Shown one piece after another: positions 57,950 through 64,000 of a DNA stretch of 64,000 nt. The stretch spans positions 153,145 to 217,144 of the forward strand of contig NZ_VULN01000003.1 of NCBI RefSeq assembly GCF_009696675.1. Reading direction: 5' to 3'. The stretch's first letter is position 1; every line of letters starts with the position of its first letter. The notes below the pieces were generated by a model. That model was given only the letters and a program-made list of their open reading frames with translations, did no database searches and was not told the DNA's origin. Position numbers and translations under genes: made by a program. This DNA is from Acidaminococcus fermentans. Its GTDB lineage: Bacteria > Bacillota > Negativicutes > Acidaminococcales > Acidaminococcaceae.

Positions 57950-58816
57950 ATGGAAATGGCGAGAACGTTGCTGATAACCGGGATGTCCGGTGCGGGGAAG
58001 ACGCAGGTAATGCGGACCCTGGAAGATCTGGGCTATTTTTGCGTGGACAATCTTCCCCCTACTTTTATTCCCAAATTCATTGAACTGTGCCTCCAGAACA
58101 AGAACGGAGGGGCCCAGCTGGCACTGGTGGTGGATATCCGGGGAGGGAAATTTTTCAAGGATCTGAACCAGGTCCTGGACCAGCTGAACCAGAGCAGCGT
58201 GCCTTATGAACTGGTCTTCCTGGATGCGGATGATGCCACCCTGATCCGGCGGTACAAGGAAACCCGCCGGCGCCATCCTCTGGCAGGGCGCAACGGACTG
58301 AGTGCTGACATTGCCCGGGAACGGGATATCCTCAGCCAGATCCGCCAGCGGGCCACCACCATCATCGATACGTCCAAGACCAGCACCAAGGAACTGCGCA
58401 GTAAAATCGTCCAGCTTTTCGGCAAGGGAGGGGAACTGCCTCCCATGAACATCGTGGTCCAGTCCTTCGGATTCAAATACGGCATTCCTCTGGACTGCGA
58501 CATGGTCTTTGATGTGCGGTTCCTGCCCAATCCCTTCTATATTCCGGAGCTGAAGAATCTCTGCGGCAACGACCAGCCGGTGATGGATTACATCCAGGAA
58601 AAACCGGTGACCGGGGATTTTGAGGAGAAGCTGTTCGGGCTGATCCAGTTCCTGCTGCCCCAGTATGTCCAGGAAGGGAAGAGCCAGCTGATGATCGGCG
58701 TGGGCTGCACAGGGGGACGGCACCGGAGTGTGTTCATAGCCAACGCCCTGGGCCGGTTCATTGAAAAATGCGGCTATGGGGTGCAGGTCATCCATCGGGA
58801 TTTAATAAAGAAATAG
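57950..58816 (+). CDS. rapZ: RapZ/YvcJ nucleotide-binding protein
   Basis: A 288-residue P-loop protein. Walker A is GMSGAGKT (residues 11-18), and the C-terminal RapZ domain holds FKYGIPLDCDMVFDVRFLPNP near 182 and GVGCTGGRHRSV near 258. In enteric bacteria RapZ is an RNase adaptor; in Firmicutes YvcJ affects competence and binds nucleotides. The start is ATG 57950 or the next ATG at 57956. It begins the conserved rapZ-yvcK-whiA block. Confidence 0.95.
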   Translation: MEMARTLLITGMSGAGKTQVMRTLEDLGYFCVDNLPPTFIPKFIELCLQNKNGGAQLALVVDIRGGKFFKDLNQVLDQLNQSSVPYELVFLDADDATLIRRYKETRRRHPLAGRNGLSADIARERDILSQIRQRATTIIDTSKTSTKELRSKIVQLFGKGGELPPMNIVVQSFGFKYGIPLDCDMVFDVRFLPNPFYIPELKNLCGNDQPVMDYIQEKPVTGDFEEKLFGLIQFLLPQYVQEGKSQLMIGVGCTGGRHRSVFIANALGRFIEKCGYGVQVIHRDLIKK

Positions 58817-58826
58817 GTGAATGCGT

Positions 58827-60200
58827 ATGAAATGGATTAAGTGGTTGTACCCGGGGCTGAACCTGAAGCGCTGGCTGTTCCTTTTTGCGCTGGGCGCGGT
58901 GCTGGCCTGTGTGGGAGTCACTTTAATCTTCAACTATCAGTTCGTGGGGCTGTTGGAAGCCTTGGTACTGAAGTTCATCAATTCTGTGGGGGGCGAATAC
59001 TACCAGTCCACCATTACGGCCCTGGGGGCTTTCAATGTAGGCCTGGGCATCCTCTTTATGCTTCTGGGGGCCACCCATGTGGTGAAGACCATCATCAATG
59101 CAGTGATGCCGGGGGAAAAGGAATCCCTCCGGGAACTGATTTTTACCCAGCAGAAGCTGGACAAGGGCCCCAGCGTGGTGGTCATCGGCGGGGGCACCGG
59201 GCTGTCCGTGCTGCTCCGGGGTATCAAACTGATCACCAACAACTGTACGGCGGTAGTGACCACGGCCGACGACGGGGGATCATCCGGCCGGCTGCGGAAG
59301 GAACTGGGGATCCTGCCTCCCGGTGATATGCGGAACTGCCTGGTGGCGTTGTCTGATACGGAACCGCTGATGGAAAAAGTCATGCAGTACCGGTTCAAAA
59401 GCAGCGCCCTCAGCGGCCACAATCTGGGGAATCTGTTCATCGCCGCCATGAGCGATGTGGAAGGCGGGGACATGGAAAAAGGCATTGCCGCTACCTGTGA
59501 GATCCTGAAAGTGCGGGGCCATGTGTGGCCCAACACCACGGACAACATCCAGCTGAAGGCAAAGATGGACGACGGCAGTACCGTGGTGGGGGAAAGCTCC
59601 ATTACCGCTTCTCCCCACAAAATCGTCCGGCTGATGACGGAACCGGAAAATCCCCGGGCCTCCCAACGGGCGGTGGATGCCATCATGAAGGCGGATGCCA
59701 TCATCCTGGGGCCCGGCAGTCTGTACACCAGCGTCCTGGCCAGCCTTATCGTCCCCGGGATCCGGGATGCGGTGATCCGGTCCAAGGCCGTGAAAATCTA
59801 CGTGTGCAATGTGATGACCCAGCCTGGGGAAACCGACGGCTACGGGGCCTATGAGCATGTCCAGGCCCTGATCCGGCACATGGGCTGCCAGTGCCTGGAT
59901 TATGTTGTGGTCAACGAGCAGAAGGCCTCTCCGGAGATTTTGGCCAAGTACGAAAAAGAAGGGGCCATGCCGGTGTCTCCCGATGTGGAGAAAATCGAAA
60001 AGCTGAGCATCGACTGTGTGCCTGCCAAGCTGCTGAATGACAGCGACCTGGTCCGGCACAATCCTCTGAAGCTGGCCAAGACCATCATCGCCCTGATCTA
60101 CCGGCTGAAGCTGTTCGGCAAGGGAATCCGGTTTTTCGACTACTTCTTTGCCCGGCAGACCATGCAGGAACTGCGGAAAAATGCCAAAAAGGAGAACTGA
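58827..60200 (+). CDS. YvcK/GlmR-family protein with membrane anchor
   Basis: A 457-residue protein whose C-terminal 320 residues match the YvcK/CofD-like family (VVIGGGTGLSVLLRGIK near residue 116, TTADDGGSSGRLR near 142, GHNLGNLF near 199). In Bacillus, YvcK (GlmR) binds UDP-GlcNAc and links carbon supply to cell-wall synthesis. Here two N-terminal membrane helices (about 14-35 and 62-88) precede the soluble domain, as in some other Negativicutes/Firmicutes homologs. AGGTGA favours ATG 58827 over 58821. Confidence 0.9.
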   Translation: MKWIKWLYPGLNLKRWLFLFALGAVLACVGVTLIFNYQFVGLLEALVLKFINSVGGEYYQSTITALGAFNVGLGILFMLLGATHVVKTIINAVMPGEKESLRELIFTQQKLDKGPSVVVIGGGTGLSVLLRGIKLITNNCTAVVTTADDGGSSGRLRKELGILPPGDMRNCLVALSDTEPLMEKVMQYRFKSSALSGHNLGNLFIAAMSDVEGGDMEKGIAATCEILKVRGHVWPNTTDNIQLKAKMDDGSTVVGESSITASPHKIVRLMTEPENPRASQRAVDAIMKADAIILGPGSLYTSVLASLIVPGIRDAVIRSKAVKIYVCNVMTQPGETDGYGAYEHVQALIRHMGCQCLDYVVVNEQKASPEILAKYEKEGAMPVSPDVEKIEKLSIDCVPAKLLNDSDLVRHNPLKLAKTIIALIYRLKLFGKGIRFFDYFFARQTMQELRKNAKKEN

Positions 60201-60202
60201 CC

Positions 60203-61132
60203 ATGTCTTTTTCCCATGATGTGAAAAACGAAATTGCACGGTCAGAAGGAGAAAACCACGACTGTGAACAGGCAGAGCTGTTCGGGCTGCTGCGGATCAG
60301 CGGGGCAGTTTCCCTCAGCGGCCGGAAGGTGGGCATCCACTTCACCACGGAAAACGCCGCCCTGGCCCGGCGGGTGCTCCGGCTGCTGAAAAACAATTTT
60401 CCGGTCCAGACGGAAGTGATCGTTACCCGGAGCCGACGGCTGAAGAAAAACAACCGGTATCAGGTCCATGTGATCCCTTCTGACGAAGCAAGGACGGCTC
60501 TCAGCCGGCTCCATCTCCTGTCCCCTCTGGAAGAGGCAGGCAGCGCCCTGCTGAAAAAGGAAGGAGAGAAGCGGGCCTTCCTCCGGGGAGTATTCCTGGC
60601 CGGGGGATCGGTGAACAAGCCCATCAGCGACTATCATCTGGAACTGATCTGTGACAGCCTGGAAATGGGCCAGTTCATCCAGAAAATCATGAAGGGCTTC
60701 AGCCTGCCTGCCCGGATCGTGGACCGGAAGAATTCCTACATCGTGTATCTGAAGGAAGGCAATGCCATTGCCGGGTTCCTGTCCCTGATCGGGGCCAGCA
60801 ATTCCTACCTGGAATTTGAAAATGTCCGGGTCCTGAAGGATATGCGGAACAAGGTGAACCGGCAGGTGAACTGCGAAACTGCCAACCTGAACAAGGTGGT
60901 CCAGGCGGCGGTGCGGCAGCTGAACGCCATCCGGGTCATTGAAGAAACGGTGGGGCTGAGCACCCTGCCGGAACCTCTCCAGGAGGCGGCCCGTCTCCGG
61001 AAGGATCACCAGGATCTGTCCGTGGGGGAACTGGCGGCCCTGACGGAAGACAATGTGGGCAAATCCGGATTCAATCACCGGTTGAAGAAATTGGAACAGA
61101 TTGCAGAGAAATTGAAGGATGGGGAGCAATGA
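60203..61132 (+). CDS. whiA: DNA-binding protein WhiA
   Basis: A 309-residue protein with an N-terminal LAGLIDADG-like fold (AELFGLLRISGAVSL and LRGVFLAGGSVNKP) and a C-terminal helix-turn-helix (LSVGELAALTEDNVGKSGFNHRLKKL). WhiA is a regulator of division and sporulation in actinobacteria and a nucleoid-linked factor in Firmicutes. It follows the YvcK gene by two bases and overlaps the deacetylase by four. Confidence 0.95.
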   Translation: MSFSHDVKNEIARSEGENHDCEQAELFGLLRISGAVSLSGRKVGIHFTTENAALARRVLRLLKNNFPVQTEVIVTRSRRLKKNNRYQVHVIPSDEARTALSRLHLLSPLEEAGSALLKKEGEKRAFLRGVFLAGGSVNKPISDYHLELICDSLEMGQFIQKIMKGFSLPARIVDRKNSYIVYLKEGNAIAGFLSLIGASNSYLEFENVRVLKDMRNKVNRQVNCETANLNKVVQAAVRQLNAIRVIEETVGLSTLPEPLQEAARLRKDHQDLSVGELAALTEDNVGKSGFNHRLKKLEQIAEKLKDGEQ

Positions 61133-61980
61133 AGAAACTGATCATTTTTTTGGCCATTGTAGCGGCTTTGTGCGGCCTGGGATACGGGGGATATGTTTAT
61201 GTGAAGCAGGATTTTCCCCGGTTCTGTGAAGAGACCGTGCCGATTTTTGCCTACCACCGGGTGGAACCGGGCCATGACGACCCGTATACCATGCCTCCGG
61301 AACAGTTTGACGAACAGATGAAATATCTGAAGGAACAGGGCTGGAAGACCATGACCCTGGCGGAATACGTGAAGGGCCGGAAGGAAGGGCGGAAGTTCCA
61401 CAAGGAATGTGTGCTGATCTTTGATGACGGGTATTTGGACAACCTGACTTACGCTGCCCCTATCCTGAAAAAATACGGCTTTGTGGGGAACATGTATATG
61501 GCCGTGAAGTATGAAGGCTGGCCCGGATATCTGGACTGGCACCAGGAACATGAACTGCTGAAGTACGGGTGGGCCCTGGGGTCCCATACCTTCAACCACA
61601 AGCCCCTCCAGTCCATGACACCGGAACAGATCGACTATGAACTGACCAGCTCCATGGAACACATGCGGGGCATCTACAATCCCCCGGAAGGACTCACCTT
61701 CTCTTATCCCAACGGGTCCGCCAGCGATGCCATTGCAGCCCAGGTGAAAAAAGCCGGGTACATTGCCGGGGTGGACGGCCGTGTGGGGGTGAATACGGAC
61801 AAGACCGATCTGATGCGGCTGCACCGGGTGAACGTGTTCCAGAACAAACCGGAGAATCTGGGATGCTTCCAATATGATTTGAAACGGGCTCAGATCCAGA
61901 GCTATATTGATCAGACTGGGGTGAATACAGACTGGATCATCCACAAGTATTATGAACTGAAGGCGAAATTCCATCTGTAA
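61129..61980 (+). CDS. membrane-anchored polysaccharide deacetylase
   Basis: A 283-residue NodB-type deacetylase. Residues 1-24 form a signal anchor, and the domain starts VPIFAYHRVEP near 40. Catalytic and metal residues are in LIFDDGYLDN near 100 and GSHTFNHKPL near 153. It should act outside the membrane on peptidoglycan or another N-acetylated glycan. It overlaps whiA (ATGA), which is an uncommon extension of the rapZ-yvcK-whiA cluster. Confidence 0.9.
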   Translation: MKKLIIFLAIVAALCGLGYGGYVYVKQDFPRFCEETVPIFAYHRVEPGHDDPYTMPPEQFDEQMKYLKEQGWKTMTLAEYVKGRKEGRKFHKECVLIFDDGYLDNLTYAAPILKKYGFVGNMYMAVKYEGWPGYLDWHQEHELLKYGWALGSHTFNHKPLQSMTPEQIDYELTSSMEHMRGIYNPPEGLTFSYPNGSASDAIAAQVKKAGYIAGVDGRVGVNTDKTDLMRLHRVNVFQNKPENLGCFQYDLKRAQIQSYIDQTGVNTDWIIHKYYELKAKFHL

Positions 61981-62004
61981 GAAAGATAGAAACGGTTGAA
62001 AGAC

Positions 62005-62033
62005 TTGCGTTCTTTCAGAAAAACAGATACAAT
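62005..62033 (+). promoter_or_regulatory. SCIFF operon promoter
   Basis: TTGCGT (62005-62010) and TACAAT (62028-62033) are 17 bp apart, 35 bp before the SCIFF peptide start. A small inverted repeat, TGAAAGA/TCTTTCA (61997-62017), spans the -35 element. Confidence 0.6.
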
Positions 62034-62067
62034 GAAGTATAAACATGAAGATAGGGAGGAATCGATG

Positions 62068-62211
62068 ATGGCAAAGAGAATCAAGACTGTGAATAAAGAA
62101 ATGCTGAAGAAAACCCTGAGAACCGGCGGCTGCGGCGAATGCCCGGCATCCTGCCAGTCTGCCTGCAAAACTTCCTGCACGGTAGGCAACCAGGTTTGCG
62201 AAAAAGCATAA
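62068..62211 (+). CDS. SCIFF peptide (six-cysteine ranthipeptide precursor)
   Basis: A 47-residue peptide with six cysteines (22, 25, 29, 33, 37 and 44) in the classic GGCGECPASCQSACKTSC core. It is the substrate of the radical-SAM maturase encoded next, which forms sulfur-to-carbon thioether links. GGGAGGA serves ATG 62068 or the adjacent ATG 62065. Such peptides are near-universal in Clostridia and have been linked to quorum-type signalling in some. Confidence 0.95.
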   Translation: MAKRIKTVNKEMLKKTLRTGGCGECPASCQSACKTSCTVGNQVCEKA

Positions 62212-62227
62212 TTCCATTATGCGCGGA

Positions 62228-62256
62228 AGCTCCCTGCATGCGCAGGGAGCTATTTT
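62228..62256 (+). terminator. hairpin between SCIFF peptide and maturase
   Basis: AGCTCCCTGC (62228-62237) and GCAGGGAGCT (62242-62251) form a perfect ten-base stem with a four-base loop, followed by ATTTTCTT. It would reduce transcription into the maturase gene, keeping substrate in excess over enzyme. Confidence 0.75.
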
Positions 62257-62296
62257 CTTGTACCAAACAAGCAATATAAGAAGGGCGGATAGAAAC

Positions 62297-63706
62297 TTGC
62301 TGATCCATAGAATGCATCTGGACGACAATTATGTGGTCCTTGACGTGAACAGCGGCGCCGTGCATATCATCGACGCCATGATTTATGACCTGCTGGGCTT
62401 TTACGACGGCACCAATCCGGAAGAAACCAAAGCCCATTTTGCCGGCAAATACCCGGCGGAAGACGTGGCCGAAGCCCTGGAGGAACTCCAGGACCTGCAG
62501 AAGGCCGGTCTGCTGTTTTCTCCGGATTTCCCGGTGCCGGATACCTTTTCTGATGAACCGGTGCTGAAATCTCTGTGCCTCCATGTGGCCCACGACTGCA
62601 ACCTGCGCTGCGGCTACTGCTTTGCAGACACCGGAGACTTTGGGGGCCACCGGGCTCTCATGAGCAAGGAAGTGGCCCGGAAGGCCATTGAATTTGCCAT
62701 TGCCGGCAGCAAACAGCGGCACAACCTGGAACTGGACCTGTTCGGCGGGGAACCTCTGATGAACATGCCTGTGGTGAAATACATTGTGGACTATGTGCGC
62801 CAGCGGGAACAGGAAACCGGGAAGAACATCAAACTGACCCTGACCACCAACGGCACCCTGCTTACCGATGAGATCGTCAAGTATCTCAACGACAACCGGG
62901 TGATGCTGGTCCTGTCCCTGGACGGCAGCAAAAAGACCCATGATCACATGCGGCCTTATCCCGGCCATGTGGGGTCCTATGATGCGGCGGTGAAGGGCTT
63001 CAAAAAAGTCATCGAATCCCGCCATGGGAAGAACTACTATCTGCGGGGGACCTATACCCATTACAACACCCATTTCTGCGATGACGTGCTGGCTATGCTG
63101 GATGTGGGATCTGAGATTTCCATGGAACCGGTAGTGGGCACCACGGAACCCTGGGTGCTGACAGAAGAAGACTGGTCTACCCTGGACAAAGAATACGAAA
63201 AACTGGCCCGGGCCTATCTGGAAAAGAAGCGGGCAGGAGTGCCTTTTGACTTCTTCCATTTCAACGTGGCTCTGGACAACGGGCCCTGTGTGGCCAAACG
63301 GCTGGCAGGCTGCGGGGCCGGTCATGAATATTTTGCCATTACTCCGGAAGGGGACATTTACCCCTGCCACCAGTTCGTGGGACGGGAAAAATACAAAATG
63401 GGTACCCTGGATACAGGCATCGTGAAGAAGGATATGGTCCAGTACTTCCGTCACATGCATGTGATGAAGAAGGAAGACTGCCGGACCTGCTGGGCCCGGT
63501 TCTTCTGCAGCGGCGGCTGCCATGCCAATGCGGATCTGGTCAACGGGACCATTGAAAAGCCCTATGCTTATGGGTGCAAGATCCAGAAGAAACGGCTGGA
63601 AATGGCCATTATCGTCCAGGCTCTCCTGACGGAAGATGTGAAAGAAGGCGGTGCAGACCACCGGCCTGTAATCGACAACTTCAAATTCCAGGTGGAGAAA
63701 AAGTAA
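62297..63706 (+). CDS. SCIFF radical-SAM maturase
   Basis: A 469-residue enzyme that crosslinks the SCIFF peptide. The peptide-recognition region at the N-terminus has NYVVLDVNSGAVHIID. The radical-SAM cluster is CNLRCGYC near residues 101-108. The C-terminal SPASM region with extra iron-sulfur ligands includes CHQFVG, CRTCWARFFCSGGC and a final YGC. The start is set at TTG 62297, eight bases after AAGGGCGG, because homologs begin close to this point; ATG 62312 is the alternative. Confidence 0.94.
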   Translation: MLIHRMHLDDNYVVLDVNSGAVHIIDAMIYDLLGFYDGTNPEETKAHFAGKYPAEDVAEALEELQDLQKAGLLFSPDFPVPDTFSDEPVLKSLCLHVAHDCNLRCGYCFADTGDFGGHRALMSKEVARKAIEFAIAGSKQRHNLELDLFGGEPLMNMPVVKYIVDYVRQREQETGKNIKLTLTTNGTLLTDEIVKYLNDNRVMLVLSLDGSKKTHDHMRPYPGHVGSYDAAVKGFKKVIESRHGKNYYLRGTYTHYNTHFCDDVLAMLDVGSEISMEPVVGTTEPWVLTEEDWSTLDKEYEKLARAYLEKKRAGVPFDFFHFNVALDNGPCVAKRLAGCGAGHEYFAITPEGDIYPCHQFVGREKYKMGTLDTGIVKKDMVQYFRHMHVMKKEDCRTCWARFFCSGGCHANADLVNGTIEKPYAYGCKIQKKRLEMAIIVQALLTEDVKEGGADHRPVIDNFKFQVEKK

Positions 63707-63749
63707 CTGGATTGTCAGCGGTCAGCTGTCAATGGTCAGCGGCCGATGG

Positions 63750-63795
63750 AAGGGATTGGCAGAGTATATCCTGCCAATCCCTTTTCACTTTTTTT
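63750..63795 (+). terminator. terminator after SCIFF maturase
   Basis: AAGGGATTGGCAG (63750-63762) pairs with CTGCCAATCCCTT (63771-63783), followed by T-rich sequence to 63795. A GTCAGCGGTCA-type repeat (63715-63745) precedes it. Confidence 0.85.
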
Positions 63796-63805
63796 AGAAA
63801 TTCTG

Positions 63806-64000
63806 TTGACAAAAATATAATCCCATGATATTATAATCAAGTCGCCGATGAGCGACGAGGTTGGAACCCTGAAAACTGAATATTGTTGACAGATGTGCGG
63901 GTCAAGTCACTTTTAGTGATGAGATCGAGTCACCTGGATGACAACCAGGTTAAAAAATCAAAGCTAGTTTTTCGAGAGCCATGAGGCTCTTCAAAATACC
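63806..64000 (+). promoter_or_regulatory. probable rRNA operon promoter and leader
   Basis: A perfect -35 TTGACA (63806-63811) and TATTAT (63829-63834), 17 bp apart, begin a 165-bp stretch without genes. The segment GGAACCCTGAAAACTGAATA near 63862 is like the spacer and leader text found around rRNA genes in Firmicutes. The 16S gene itself would start beyond the window, so this is inference. Confidence 0.55.

Overview
The window looks like chromosome of an anaerobic Negativicute (a Gram-negative-type Firmicute), most like Acidaminococcus. The evidence is a core with Firmicutes traits (rapZ-yvcK-whiA block, SCIFF peptide with its radical-SAM maturase, tig-clpP-clpX-lon-engB order) beside outer-membrane traits (LPS-type glycosyltransferases, O-antigen ligase, phosphoethanolamine-transferase-like enzyme, secretin). 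Pyruvate:ferredoxin oxidoreductase and rubredoxin point to anaerobic metabolism. The genus is an inference from gene content and CGG-rich codon use, not proof.

Region 1 (about 1-12,400) is accessory DNA. It starts with IS21-like end remnants, then tet(W) with a layered leader, an AT-rich methyltransferase, a sigma-like factor, a broken HTH gene, a candidate oriT with mobC and relaxase, a replication module (RepA-like, DnaC-like), TnpW and a large serine recombinase. No type IV secretion genes are present, so it reads as an integrative mobilizable element carrying tetracycline resistance. About 1 kb of mostly non-coding DNA with palindromes separates the recombinase from the host genes.

Region 2 (12,390-18,700) holds a strongly expressed PFOR gene, a Na/Pi cotransporter, a LOG-family hydrolase and tRNA-Gly(GCC). 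Region 3 (18,870-34,980) is a surface-glycan locus: glycosyltransferases of families 2, 8, 9 and 25, a WaaL-type ligase, two sulfatase-fold membrane enzymes, UDP-glucose dehydrogenase and a UDP-glucuronate epimerase-like enzyme. It is interrupted by an orphan HEPN protein, an unusual ATP-binding regulator with an iterated operator, and a 3 x 109-bp tandem array inside inverted repeats.

Region 4 (35,000-43,040) carries an alanine/glycine symporter and the protein-quality-control block tig-clpP-clpX-lon-engB. Region 5 (43,100-49,920) has a CoA-type Nudix hydrolase, a minimal secretin/PilP-like/ATPase module, a TRIC-family membrane protein, YajQ and a DUF4127 protein. Region 6 (50,000-63,710) has uvrB-uvrA-uvrC, rubredoxin, a HAD phosphatase, rapZ-yvcK-whiA, a polysaccharide deacetylase and the SCIFF system. 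The window ends in a strong promoter and a leader that resembles the start of an rRNA operon. Intergenic spaces are rich in perfect hairpin terminators and short dispersed repeats.
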